Assembly (NCBI GenBank): GCA_963772805.1
Contig: CAVYYU010000002.1
Coordinates: 62,001 to 126,000 of the forward strand
Origin: Legionella_A sp963772805
GTDB taxonomy: Bacteria; Pseudomonadota; Gammaproteobacteria; Legionellales; Legionellaceae
Length of the DNA: 64,000 nt
Reading direction: 5' to 3'
Part shown: positions 24,870 through 33,642 of the stretch, piece by piece
Layout of the letters: every line of letters starts with the position of its first letter
Numbering within the stretch: the first letter of the stretch is position 1
Made by a program: the position numbers and the translations under genes
Notes under the pieces: model-generated
Databases searched by the model: none
Told to the model about the DNA's origin: nothing
The model's input: only the letters and a program-made list of their open reading frames with translations

Positions 24870-25265
24870 TGGTGGAGGCGGCGGGAATCGAACCCGCGTC
24901 CGCAAATCCTCTGCCGTCAGCTCTACATGCATAGCCGGGTCATTTAAGTTTAACTGAGGACTCTCCGACAGGCAGGATAGTACACAGCGATTCCCTGAGT
25001 TTCGCAATTTGACGCGGGACGAGTCAAACCACTAGCTTATCTTCTATGACCGTTGATTCGATACCGGTAAGCAAGCTCGGTCAACGGGGCGCCGGTTTTA
25101 AAGCAGCGCACGGTGTGGTTGGCTATTACCGCTTACGCAGCGATAGCTTCTCCAGCAAAGTTTTCATCGTTTGCATTTGTGTTTATTTGAGTCTGTTTTA
25201 CGAGAGTTCTCATTCTCGGCATGCACCTCAGGTTTCGCAACCCACGTCGAAGCCAGGTCGCCCCC
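24870..25265 (-). ncRNA. ssrA: Transfer-messenger RNA (tmRNA)
   Basis: Starts GGGGGCGACCTGGCTTCGAC (5' end at 25265) and ends with GCCTCCACCA, with the CCA encoded (24870-24872). The TΨC-like arm is GCGGGTTCGATTCCCGC. The tag reading frame is at 25133-25174 and encodes ANDENFAGEAIAA with stop TAA, resuming with GCA. The RNA rescues stalled ribosomes. Its 3' end is also the attachment site of the island to its left, and the gene remains complete. A TATAAT box lies at 25282-25287 upstream. Confidence 0.97.
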
Positions 25266-25281
25266 ATAATTGTACACCTTA

Positions 25282-25287
25282 ATTATA
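25282..25287 (-). promoter_or_regulatory. Predicted -10 box of ssrA
   Basis: TATAAT on the minus strand, 17 bp upstream of the mature tmRNA 5' end. No clear -35 hexamer is visible. Confidence 0.45.
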
Positions 25288-25390
25288 ACATATTTAGACC
25301 CAAAATAATGAGATTTTGTGAAATTATTAATGTGCGACATTAGCAAGGCTGCCGATATCGCACATTACTTTACAAGTTATCCTACAAAAA

Positions 25391-25660
25391 CTACGCCATA
25401 TCTGCAGTTTCTCGGCCAGGATAAGCTTTCTTTCTGTCAGTCGCACCGCCTAACCATTGCGGGCAAACCTCTAGAATCTCTGCAATTTTATCCAACTGTT
25501 GTTCAGAGGGTAAAATATGGCCAAAAATCATGGCGTTTGCCAAGTGTCGTGTTACATCAAACACTTTGGAAACGGCTTTGGTTTTCTCAGTTAAATCTTC
25601 CGGAAAACCGAGCACAGACAACTCCCTGTTAAATCGCTGCGAAAATACCTTGCTTTTCAT
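25391..25660 (-). CDS. Small XRE/Cro-like DNA-binding protein
   Basis: About 89 residues from MKSKVFSQRFNRELSVLGFP; GGAG precedes this ATG by about 8 bp, whereas the frame start at 25738 has none. The pattern resembles a short helix-turn-helix of the lambda-repressor class: VSKVFDVTRHLANAMIFGHILPSEQQLDKIAEILEVCPQWL. It lies just outside the island end of ssrA, in the host flank, with about 200 bp of featureless DNA on the gcvPB side. Targets are unknown. Confidence 0.7.
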   Translation of the reverse strand: MKSKVFSQRFNRELSVLGFPEDLTEKTKAVSKVFDVTRHLANAMIFGHILPSEQQLDKIAEILEVCPQWLGGATDRKKAYPGRETADMA

Positions 25661-25862
25661 TTTTTCACTCCATGAAAAAAATAATATTATCAATTGGCTG
25701 AAAGAGAGGCTTTGTTGTCTATCTCCTTTACAATGCAAGTCAACCTAGCTTCTCAATCCTTGATACAAGCAAATCTGTTATAACTTATTTCGTTTCCATA
25801 AAATAGTGTTTTAGAAAAATAAAATCCATTATTTTTAGATGGTTACACCAAATTGCATCACC
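25661..25862. other. Intergenic, nothing recognised
   Basis: AT-rich spacer between gcvPB and the small regulator. No terminator with a T-run, promoter pair or small ORF stands out. Confidence 0.4.
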
Positions 25863-27314
25863 TCATTGCGTTTGAAAATAATTCAAATCCAATTCTCTTG
25901 CGGCTTTCACGTCATCCAGTCGAGTGACTGGTAACGTGTGAGGCGCTTCATTAACTAGCTTTGGATTTATTTGCGCTTCATGACGAATGGCCTTCATCGC
26001 ACTGATAAAACCATCTAGTTCTTCCTTGGATTCAGTTTCTGTCGGCTCAATGAGTAAACACTCAGGGACGAGCAGCGGAAAATAGGTTGTTGGTGCGTGA
26101 TAACCATAATCCAACAACCGTTTGGCAAGATCCATAGCATTCACACCGAATTCTTTTTTCTCCGGGCTTAACGTCAAGATAAATTCATGACTGGCGCGCC
26201 GGCCAGGATAAGCTGGGGTAAATCCTGCTTTGCTGAGCTCAGCAAGTAAATAATTAGCATTCAACGTAGCGTATTCCGACACACGCAAGAGCCCCTCTTT
26301 ACCCAAAACGCGAATGTAAAAATAAGCTCGCAGCAAAATGCCGGCATTGCCCATGAAACAGGACAAACGACCAATACTTTGCGGGTAATCACTATTACTT
26401 GCCCAACGGTATTTTTCATTTTCTTTTATCACTACCGGCCGTGGTAAAAATGGCAACAGTCTTTTGCCGACAGCGACGGGACCGGCACCAGGTCCGCCAC
26501 CGCCGTGCGGTGTGGCGAAAGTTTTATGGAGGTTCAAATGAATAACGTCAAAACCCATATCTCCGGGCCTGACTTTCCCCAATATAGCGTTGAGATTGGC
26601 GCCGTCATAATACAACAAGCCGCCAGCCTGATGCACAATATCAGCAACCTCTTTAATTTGGCGCATGAATAATCCCAATGTCGAGGGATTTGTTAACATA
26701 ATACCAGCCGTCTTAGGCCCAACTTTTTTCCTTAATTCGTCAAGGTCAATGTCGCCATCTTTACCAGTAGGTATTTCAACCACGTTAAAACCACACATTA
26801 CCGCGGAAGCAGGATTTGTTCCGTGAGCAGCGTCTGGAATGAGCATTTCGGTGCGTGCACTATCACCGCGTGATTGATGATAAGCCTTAATCATGGCAAC
26901 ACCTGCAAACTCCCCTTGTGAACCGGCCATCGGCGTTAACGATACCCCTGCCATACCAGTGATTTCAGCCAGGTAATCCTGCAGCTCATAGAGCACGGAC
27001 AAAAAACCTTGGCTGGTTTCTGGTGTCGCCAAGGGATGGCGGCCAGTAAAACCAGGCATGGAGGCCGCTTTATGCACACCACGCGGATTGTATTTCATGG
27101 TGCATGATCCCAATGGGTAAAAATTGGTATCAATGGAAAAATTCTTCTTTGATAAGCGGGTAAAGTGGCGCACCACTTGCAGTTCCGAGCAAGCAGGCCA
27201 GCGGGGTTGTGTCTGGCGTAAAAATTGCGCGGGAATGGCAAGCTTGTCGGCACTGACTGTCGGGGCTTGTGCGGGTGCGGTACGGCCTGATTTGGATTGT
27301 TCGAAGATCAACAT
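25863..27314 (-). CDS. gcvPB: Glycine dehydrogenase (decarboxylating) subunit 2
   Basis: 483 residues. PLP-dependent P-protein beta subunit of the glycine cleavage system. The PLP-binding Lys is K264 in HLNLHKTFATPHGGGGPG. Other conserved segments are SCTMKYNPRG, PLTPMAGSQGE-like GVSLTPMAGSQGEF and AAHGTNPASA. It pairs with GcvPA to decarboxylate glycine and load the aminomethyl group on lipoyl-GcvH. It is last in the operon and overlaps the YciI-like gene by 7 bp. Confidence 0.97.
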   Translation of the reverse strand: MLIFEQSKSGRTAPAQAPTVSADKLAIPAQFLRQTQPRWPACSELQVVRHFTRLSKKNFSIDTNFYPLGSCTMKYNPRGVHKAASMPGFTGRHPLATPETSQGFLSVLYELQDYLAEITGMAGVSLTPMAGSQGEFAGVAMIKAYHQSRGDSARTEMLIPDAAHGTNPASAVMCGFNVVEIPTGKDGDIDLDELRKKVGPKTAGIMLTNPSTLGLFMRQIKEVADIVHQAGGLLYYDGANLNAILGKVRPGDMGFDVIHLNLHKTFATPHGGGGPGAGPVAVGKRLLPFLPRPVVIKENEKYRWASNSDYPQSIGRLSCFMGNAGILLRAYFYIRVLGKEGLLRVSEYATLNANYLLAELSKAGFTPAYPGRRASHEFILTLSPEKKEFGVNAMDLAKRLLDYGYHAPTTYFPLLVPECLLIEPTETESKEELDGFISAMKAIRHEAQINPKLVNEAPHTLPVTRLDDVKAARELDLNYFQTQ

Positions 27315-27616
27315 AATTTACCTTCCGTGTTATTAATGAGATCTTTGATCTCATCCCGATGTTTGACAGGCGTGAATTCAATCAATTGGTAGTCCGCGAT
27401 TTCAGCAAGCGTGTAGGGATCTTGCTGCAAGATGGATTCCAAATAAGCGCGGTCTGTGGTGATAGCAATAATAATTCCGCCCGTACGCGGTTTCATCGGA
27501 CCTGAAGCTAAGAGCAGTCCTTGCTTGTAATAGTAATCAAGGAATTCGCGGTGCGCTTGTAAATATTTATCAACTTCACTGATCGGCGCTTTGTAGGTTA
27601 ATTGGATGATAAACAT
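27308..27616 (-). CDS. YciI-like protein inside the gcv operon
   Basis: About 102 residues from MFIIQLTYKAPISEVDKYL. The ferredoxin-like YciI fold is indicated by HREFLDYYYKQGLLLASGPMKPRTGGIII and DPYTLAEIADYQLIEFTPVKH, including the conserved His and the DPY motif. YciI proteins are small alpha/beta enzymes of mostly unknown role. The ATG at 27616 follows GGGAG and lies 4 bp after the gcvPA stop. The gene overlaps gcvPB, so it is translated within the operon. Confidence 0.88.
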   Translation of the reverse strand: MFIIQLTYKAPISEVDKYLQAHREFLDYYYKQGLLLASGPMKPRTGGIIIAITTDRAYLESILQQDPYTLAEIADYQLIEFTPVKHRDEIKDLINNTEGKLC

Positions 27617-27620
27617 AATT

Positions 27621-28982
27621 TCAACTCCCAAGAATTTGTTTCAAGGCCTGAACATATTGCGCCATCTCTTCCTCAGTACGCATTTCCGTCGCACAAACCA
27701 GCAAAGTATTCGCCAGCTGTGGATAATGAGAGGCAACCGCATACCCTCCAGCAATACCCGCTGCATGCAGCGCATGCAAAACTTCATCCACCGGTTTATC
27801 TAAGTGCAACAACGCCTCATGAAAATAGGGCGCCTTAAATGCCAACTCCACCCCGCGAATTTGCGTTAAGGCCTTGACCAATTTATGGGTATTATAATAA
27901 CAACGATTCGCGACCTGCATGAGGCCTTGTGCGCCCAGCAAACTCATGTGGATGGTTGCAGCTGTCACCAACAATCCTTGGTTGGTGCAGATATTGGAGG
28001 TGGCTTTGCCGCGGCGTATGTGTTGCTCGCGCGCTTGCAAAGTAAGGGTATAACCGACTCTGCCATCTCTATCCAAGGTACGGCCAATCAGACGACCCGG
28101 CATTTGTCGCACATGCTGCATCCTGGTGCTAAAAAAGCCAAAATAAGGACCGCCAGATGCCATTGGCGACCCAAACGGCTGCCCCTCACCACAAACTATC
28201 TCAACGCCCCTTTCACCCCAAAGACCCGGTGGCTTCAACAAGCCGAGAGAAACTGGGTTAACACAGGCAATGGCGATAGTTTTATTGGTATGCGCCCAAT
28301 CCGTCATCGCATCAACCTGTTCCAGACAGCCAAAAAAATTCGGTTGTGCAATCACTAGCGCCGTGATGTCCTCGCCAGTATATTGTTGTAACGCATCCAG
28401 TGGGGTAACGCCTTGTTCCTGATCAAATGGCAGCGTAATTACTTCAATGTGTTGATTACGAACAATAGTTTCCACGGTTTCGCGATATAGCGGATGAATA
28501 GTACCGGCGACCAGTACGCGATTAGAGGTACTTTGGCGATTAATACGAACCGCCATCAGCACAGCCTCAGCCAGTGCCGTTGCGCCATCATAAAGGGACG
28601 CGTTGGCAACGTCCATTGCCGTTAGCTCCGTGATCATCGTCTGGTATTCGTAAAGCAATTGCAGCGTTCCCTGACTTGCCTCGGCCTGGTAGGGCGTATA
28701 GGCGGTAAGAAACTCTCCGCGCGAGGCTATATCCCACACTGCCGCTGGAATATGATGCTCATAACTGCCGGCACCAATAAAACAGATACCATTCTGATTT
28801 TTATCAGCTATTTGCTGTGCATGCTTGAGCATCGCCATTTCGCTCATGCCTACCGGTATATTTTTAAATTCGCCATATTGCAGTGACATGGGAATTTCAT
28901 CAAAGAGCGCTTGCGTATCTGCGGCCTTAATGCTGGCGAGCATAGCCTCTTTATCATCAGCGGTGTGTGGAATAAAGGGCAT
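27621..28982 (-). CDS. gcvPA: Glycine dehydrogenase (decarboxylating) subunit 1
   Basis: 453 residues. The alpha subunit of the split P-protein, which lacks the PLP lysine but completes the active site. The typical opening is MPFIPHTADDKEAMLASI. Conserved segments are FIGAGSYEHHIPAAV, TAYTPYQAEASQGTLQ, NASLYDGATALAEA and the C-terminal GGYAVASHYPQLANTLLVC. It follows gcvH by 2 bp. Confidence 0.97.
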   Translation of the reverse strand: MPFIPHTADDKEAMLASIKAADTQALFDEIPMSLQYGEFKNIPVGMSEMAMLKHAQQIADKNQNGICFIGAGSYEHHIPAAVWDIASRGEFLTAYTPYQAEASQGTLQLLYEYQTMITELTAMDVANASLYDGATALAEAVLMAVRINRQSTSNRVLVAGTIHPLYRETVETIVRNQHIEVITLPFDQEQGVTPLDALQQYTGEDITALVIAQPNFFGCLEQVDAMTDWAHTNKTIAIACVNPVSLGLLKPPGLWGERGVEIVCGEGQPFGSPMASGGPYFGFFSTRMQHVRQMPGRLIGRTLDRDGRVGYTLTLQAREQHIRRGKATSNICTNQGLLVTAATIHMSLLGAQGLMQVANRCYYNTHKLVKALTQIRGVELAFKAPYFHEALLHLDKPVDEVLHALHAAGIAGGYAVASHYPQLANTLLVCATEMRTEEEMAQYVQALKQILGS

Positions 28983-28984
28983 AA

Positions 28985-29374
28985 TTAATGATCCCCTGCT
29001 ATCTCGTTTTGATATTGGTCAGCATCAAGCAAATTGTCGATCTCAGACAAATCGGACGCTTTTAATTTAACTAACCAACCGCTGCCATAAGGGTCGCTGT
29101 TGACCAGCGCCGGATCGTCACTCACTTGTTGATTGATTGCGATGACGGTACCACTGATTGGCGTATAAAAATCGGAAGCCGCTTTGACCGACTCAACCAC
29201 GCCTAGCTCATCGCCCGCACTCACGGTAGCACCCACCTCCGGCAACTCGACAAAAACCATATCGCCTAATAATTCCTGGGCATGCGCCGTTATGCCGATG
29301 ATTATTTCACCATTGTCTTTCTTTAACCATTCATGGGTTTGCGTGAATTTTAAATCTTGGGGCATATCGCTCAT
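28985..29374 (-). CDS. gcvH: Glycine cleavage system H protein
   Basis: About 129 residues from MSDMPQDLKFTQTHEWLKKD. The lipoylated Lys is K64 in GVVESVKAASDFY, and the hybrid-domain context (GDMVFVELPEVGATV, SGTVIAINQ) is typical. The start at 29374 has AAGGA 8 bp upstream; frames up to 29401 are open but poorly supported. H protein shuttles the aminomethyl group from P to T protein. Confidence 0.96.
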   Translation of the reverse strand: MSDMPQDLKFTQTHEWLKKDNGEIIIGITAHAQELLGDMVFVELPEVGATVSAGDELGVVESVKAASDFYTPISGTVIAINQQVSDDPALVNSDPYGSGWLVKLKASDLSEIDNLLDADQYQNEIAGDH

Positions 29375-29428
29375 CATCTCGTCCTTAATTGAAGTCATCA
29401 TTCTAAAACTAAAAGCTTGGCGAATGGA

Positions 29429-30511
29429 TTACACCGGTTCACCCTGTTTAACAAAGCGCGGCTTACCAATCTTGACAGGTAGCAGCTTACCGCGAATATC
29501 AACCATAACTTCCTCACCAGCGGCCATAGGAACACGCGCCAAGGCGATGGAATAACCCAATGTTGGCGAGTAGGTTCCGCTGGTAATCACTCCATCAGCA
29601 TGCCCTGGCACCACAACACGCTGCCCTGAACGCATAATACCTTTGTCTTCCAGAGCCAGCCCCACCAATTTACGTGTAAGCCCATGTTGTTTTTGCGAAA
29701 GCAGTGCTCCCATACCGATAAAATCGCGATCGAGCGGTTCCCATTTGACAGTCCAGGTCAGACCGGATTCCAGTGGTGTGGTTGTTTCATCCATATCCTG
29801 ACCATAAAGCAACATACCTGCTTCTAAACGCAAGGTATCACGCGCGGCCAATCCACAGGGGTACACGCCAACGTTGAGGAGTGCAGTCCACAAACCTGCT
29901 ATTTCCTCTTGTGGTACAACAATTTCCAAGCCATCCTCACCGGTGTACCCCGTGCGTGCAAAAAACCAGCCGTCTACGTCGACACATTCAAAATTGGTGA
30001 GCGTTGAGATGGCATCAACTTGTGCCGGGTTTAATATGCTTAATGTTTTGGCTATCGCCTCAGGGCCCTGCACGGCAAGCATGCTAAGTTCATTGCGCTC
30101 CTGCAAACCTGCGGCAAAACCTCTGATTTTATCTCGGATCCAGGCCAGATCATGCGAACGGGTTGCAGAGTTTAATACCAGACGATAATTATCAGAAGCG
30201 CGCTGGTATACGATCAAATCATCAATAATGCCGCCATGTTCATTGCACATGCAGCTATATAAAGCACGTCCGTTGTGTTGCAGCTGATCGACATCATTGG
30301 TCAGGAGTTTACGTAAAAATTGTCGCCCGCCGGCGCCCAGCACATCGACTATCGTCATGTGCGATACGTCAAACATCCCGGCATGCTGGCGTACGTAATT
30401 ATGTTCATTTAATTGTGAACCATAGTGCAGTGGCATTTCCCAGCCATGGAAATCAACCATTTTGGCAGCAAGTGCCAAATGATTAGCATGTAGAGGTGTT
30501 TTTGCAATCAT
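29429..30511 (-). CDS. gcvT: Glycine cleavage system aminomethyltransferase (T protein)
   Basis: 360 residues, normal length. It transfers the methylene group to tetrahydrofolate and releases ammonia. Conserved features: KMVDFHGWEMPLHYGSQ at the N-terminus, MFDVSHM, the folate-binding Asp region KLLTNDVDQL, GYTGEDGLEIVVP and LGLAARDTLRLEAGM-like CGLAARDTLRLEAGM. First gene of the gcv operon. Confidence 0.97.
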   Translation of the reverse strand: MIAKTPLHANHLALAAKMVDFHGWEMPLHYGSQLNEHNYVRQHAGMFDVSHMTIVDVLGAGGRQFLRKLLTNDVDQLQHNGRALYSCMCNEHGGIIDDLIVYQRASDNYRLVLNSATRSHDLAWIRDKIRGFAAGLQERNELSMLAVQGPEAIAKTLSILNPAQVDAISTLTNFECVDVDGWFFARTGYTGEDGLEIVVPQEEIAGLWTALLNVGVYPCGLAARDTLRLEAGMLLYGQDMDETTTPLESGLTWTVKWEPLDRDFIGMGALLSQKQHGLTRKLVGLALEDKGIMRSGQRVVVPGHADGVITSGTYSPTLGYSIALARVPMAAGEEVMVDIRGKLLPVKIGKPRFVKQGEPV

Positions 30512-30545
30512 TGCGATTCCTTCATTCCGCTCAATGGAAGAGACG

Positions 30546-30573
30546 ATTATACCTCGATGGCAGCGGGCTTCAA
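30546..30573 (-). promoter_or_regulatory. Predicted promoter of the gcv operon
   Basis: On the minus strand TTGAAG (30568-30573), a 16-bp spacer and TATAAT (30546-30551), with the start codon at 30511. The leader is about 30 bases, too short for a glycine riboswitch. Confidence 0.6.
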
Positions 30574-30707
30574 GAGATAAACTTTACAGATAGCAATTCC
30601 TGCCTGGATACCTCAACTGCCATATGGATCTGTGGTCGCGCGTTGAAATTTTGCATAACTTCGGCGCTTGCTCTACCATCAATAAATGTATGTAGATAAG
30701 GATAGGC

Positions 30708-31178
30708 ATGATTGCGCGCTATATCTCCTGGCAGAATTTTTTTGATTTGGGATGGTTGTTATTTTTAGTATTTATGTTCATCTATTTCTGGCGTGATAGG
30801 CGCTCGATGCTGCAAATGAGGCTTTGGCGAAAGGCCTCTGGGCGGATTACTCACTGCGAATGGACCCACCACGGCAACAACGTATGGCCTAAAATAGAGT
30901 ATGTTTATCACATCGATGAAAGGGAGTATTGGGGGGAACACTTATTCCACGATAATGTTCACAATAATACCAATAGCGCTTACGCACGCAAGGTAGCTTA
31001 TCAGGTGGCATGTGCATACAAAGACTCGGGGGAAATAGACATTTATTATAATCCGGAAAACCCTGAACAAGCCGTTCTTGATGTGCACATACCTTGGAAA
31101 ATAAATTTTATTCTACTTTTTGTTGCGGGACTCATTGCGCTGCATCTAGTGATGATGGCACTTAAGCTAGTGGCTTAA
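30708..31178 (+). CDS. DUF3592-type membrane protein
   Basis: 156 residues. Membrane helices at about 13-28 and 133-155 flank a ~95-residue soluble domain with the DUF3592 pattern (SGRITHCEWT, KIEYVYHIDEREYWGEHLF, DIYYNPENPEQAVLD). The family role is unknown. The start ATG follows AAGGAT. Confidence 0.8.
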   Translation: MIARYISWQNFFDLGWLLFLVFMFIYFWRDRRSMLQMRLWRKASGRITHCEWTHHGNNVWPKIEYVYHIDEREYWGEHLFHDNVHNNTNSAYARKVAYQVACAYKDSGEIDIYYNPENPEQAVLDVHIPWKINFILLFVAGLIALHLVMMALKLVA

Positions 31179-31234
31179 AACAAACCCTGGCCCATCTTGC
31201 GGCAATTATGAGGCAATGTGCAGAAAAGAAGGCA

Positions 31235-31780
31235 TCATTGCTTCGAACTAACCCCATTCACTCCATCGCTGCCTGTGTTATCATCTGCCGAGTTATCTGA
31301 CGAACATTTACAAGCAGGTTGTGTGGTTTTCGCTTGTAAACTGGTAATAGCTAAACCCCGTACACCCTGTCCAGATGGCACCGTGGTGAAGCCCAGGGTA
31401 ATTTTCAACGTTTGTTTTTGTTGAAATTGTGGATTTTTGTAGATGACAAGTAATGGCATCACTGCCTGCCAATGATTATCACCCAAGGTTTTAATTTCAG
31501 GCGGCATGGTAGCAACTGCCGTGACATAATAAGCGTTTTTCTGCACAGCATCTGGTAGTTTTGAGTCATTCAGTGCATTGCTGTAGGCCATCCAGCCTGT
31601 CGAAGTAAAATAGCGGGCAATTTCTTTTTGCCGCGGCAGAAAATTTTGATAATTGAAGGTATAAGTGGCAACGATTGCCTCATTAGCCCAAACCGCCAGT
31701 TGCGTCTCATCGGCGGCAATGGCTTGCAAGGGTACCGATAGCAATGCTATCCATAGTAAAATAACGCGTTGAAAATACAT
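31235..31780 (-). CDS. DotI/IcmL-family protein (type IVB secretion related)
   Basis: 181 residues with a signal peptide (MYFQRVILLWIALLSVPLQAIA). The mature N-terminus shows the DotI/IcmL (TraM-like) domain: LAVWANEAIVATYTFNYQNF, ARYFTSTGWMAYSNALN and KNAYYVTAVATMPPEI. In Legionella and Coxiella IcmL is an inner-membrane core component of the Dot/Icm system. Here the N-terminal hydrophobic stretch looks like a cleavable signal and the gene stands apart from other dot/icm genes, so this is more likely one of the paralogues than the core subunit. Confidence 0.82.
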   Translation of the reverse strand: MYFQRVILLWIALLSVPLQAIAADETQLAVWANEAIVATYTFNYQNFLPRQKEIARYFTSTGWMAYSNALNDSKLPDAVQKNAYYVTAVATMPPEIKTLGDNHWQAVMPLLVIYKNPQFQQKQTLKITLGFTTVPSGQGVRGLAITSLQAKTTQPACKCSSDNSADDNTGSDGVNGVSSKQ

Positions 31781-31795
31781 GACGGTTCCTAAAAA

Positions 31796-31829
31796 TTGTC
31801 TATTTCTTAATTGTAGACAAGTTTAAGAA
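31796..31829. promoter_or_regulatory. Interleaved inverted repeats in the IcmL-like/ABC divergent promoter
   Basis: TTGTCTA (31796-31802) pairs with TAGACAA (31814-31820), and TTCTTAA (31804-31810) pairs with TTAAGAA (31823-31829). The two palindromes interlock in the 70-bp space between the divergent genes. Confidence 0.45.
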
Positions 31830-31850
31830 TTAAAAAAATCATAACTATCA

Positions 31851-33635
31851 ATGAATATGAACAATTCACTACACAATGACATGGGGAGAGGCTTAGTGGT
31901 TAATAATCGTTTTTACTTTGCCAATCGCGACAGTGTCAGCCGTTTTGTTAACCGTTGGGATTTGCTGCTGTTAATACTGGTATTCTCAGTGCTCTTTTTT
32001 TTAGGCTGGGCTGGCAAGCAGATGGCCACCCCCTACGCACTTGGCGAACCGTTACCCATTACACTAGACCCTGCTAAATTACCATTTTATGCATTGCGTA
32101 CGGTATTACGCATGTTCATCGCGCTGATCTTGTCAATTTTATTTACGTTTATAGTTGGAACTTTTGCCGCCAAAAACAGGCGTGCCGAGCAGGTGATTAT
32201 ACCCGCCATTGATATTTTACAATCGGTACCGGTTTTAAGTTTTCTTGCAATCACCATTTCAGCGTTTATCCATTTTTTTCCTGGCAGCTTACTAGGGCCT
32301 GAGTGCGCGTCGATTTTTGTAATTTTTACCGCGCAAGTTTGGAATATTACCTTTGGATTTTATCAATCCCTTAAAATGGTGCCGCATGACCTGCGCGAGG
32401 CCGCCGCTGTGTTTCAACTTTCGGCCTGGCAACGTTTTTGGAAGATTGAGGTGCCTTACTCCATGCCTGGCTTACTGTGGAACATGATGATGTCGATGTC
32501 CGCAAGCTGGTTTTTTGTGGTGTTGTCGGAAGCAATTGCAGTATCGCATCAAACAATTCGTCTCCCAGGGATAGGTTCATACATTGCCCTAGCGATTGAA
32601 CAACGGAATTTATATGCCGTTGGCTATGCCATCCTGGCGATGGTGGTGGTGATATTTCTTTATGACCAGATTTTGTTTAGACCGCTAATTGCGTGGTCCG
32701 AAAAATTTAAAATGGAGCCAGCGCCAGATGATAGCGAATACCAATCGTGGTTAATCGACTGGATTCGTGGCAGTCGCCTAATGAAGCGTGTCAATATAGG
32801 TTTGCGCATATTAGCAAATCGCTTTGTCAATGCCCGCTGGCTTAGCAAATACGGCTATAAATTAGCCAACGATGTTGATTTCCATCAACAAAAACGCATG
32901 GATTGGCTATGGAATAGTTTTGTACTGCTGGCCATTGGCAGCGGCGGTTATCTGCTACTCACCTTCATTCTCACCGAAGTGAAGCCGAGCGAAATGTTAC
33001 ATGTGTTTTTTTTAGGTGCGGCGACCGGGACGCGAGTCATTGTACTGATTATCCTTAGCTCGCTCATCTGGATTCCAATCGGTGTATGGATAGGACAGCG
33101 CCCGCGTTTAACGCAGCGAATTCAACCAGTCATTCAATTTGCTGCCGCCTTCCCAGCCAACTTATTTTATCCACTATTTGTAATTGCCATTGTCAGTTTT
33201 CACTTGAATGTAGAAATTTGGTTAACGCCATTAATGATTTTGGGTACGCAGTGGTATATTTTATTCAATGTTATTGCAGGCGCCTCGATGATCCCGCGCG
33301 ATCTTTGCCTGGTGGCGGATAATTTCGGCGTTAAAGGTTGGCAGTGGTGGAAACGCCTGGCCTTGCCCGGAATTTTCCCTTTCTATATCACCGGGGCTAT
33401 CACCGCGGCAGGCGGTGCCTGGAATGCCAGTATTGTGGCCGAGTGCGTAAGCTGGGGCGATACCACCCTAAAAGCCACCGGTCTTGGCGAGTATATACAA
33501 GCTAATACCATCAACGGCGATTTCCCGAAAATTGCCCTGGGCACAGCGATGATGTGTACTTATGTATTATTATTTAACCATATCCTTTGGCGCCCCCTAT
33601 ACCGCTTGGCGCAAGAGCGTTTTAATTTGAATTGA
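31851..33635 (+). CDS. Fused double permease of a NitT/TauT-type ABC transporter
   Basis: 594 residues holding two BPD_transp_1 permease domains in tandem (about residues 60-285 and 355-590), each ending in an EAA-type loop: HDLREAAAVFQLSAWQRF and RDLCLVADNFGVKGWQWWKRL. Start choice is open: the first ATG at 31851 has no ribosome-binding site, while a GTG at 31896 follows GGGGAGAGG. Fused permeases of this type pair with the ATPase next door. The substrate is unknown, and no periplasmic binding protein is encoded nearby. Confidence 0.9.
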   Translation: MNMNNSLHNDMGRGLVVNNRFYFANRDSVSRFVNRWDLLLLILVFSVLFFLGWAGKQMATPYALGEPLPITLDPAKLPFYALRTVLRMFIALILSILFTFIVGTFAAKNRRAEQVIIPAIDILQSVPVLSFLAITISAFIHFFPGSLLGPECASIFVIFTAQVWNITFGFYQSLKMVPHDLREAAAVFQLSAWQRFWKIEVPYSMPGLLWNMMMSMSASWFFVVLSEAIAVSHQTIRLPGIGSYIALAIEQRNLYAVGYAILAMVVVIFLYDQILFRPLIAWSEKFKMEPAPDDSEYQSWLIDWIRGSRLMKRVNIGLRILANRFVNARWLSKYGYKLANDVDFHQQKRMDWLWNSFVLLAIGSGGYLLLTFILTEVKPSEMLHVFFLGAATGTRVIVLIILSSLIWIPIGVWIGQRPRLTQRIQPVIQFAAAFPANLFYPLFVIAIVSFHLNVEIWLTPLMILGTQWYILFNVIAGASMIPRDLCLVADNFGVKGWQWWKRLALPGIFPFYITGAITAAGGAWNASIVAECVSWGDTTLKATGLGEYIQANTINGDFPKIALGTAMMCTYVLLFNHILWRPLYRLAQERFNLN

Positions 33636-33642
33636 GGCATCC

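Noticed and set aside
30512..30707. Glycine riboswitch upstream of gcvT
   Set aside because: A good promoter lies about 35 bp from the start codon, leaving no room for the aptamer, and no riboswitch core motifs are seen.
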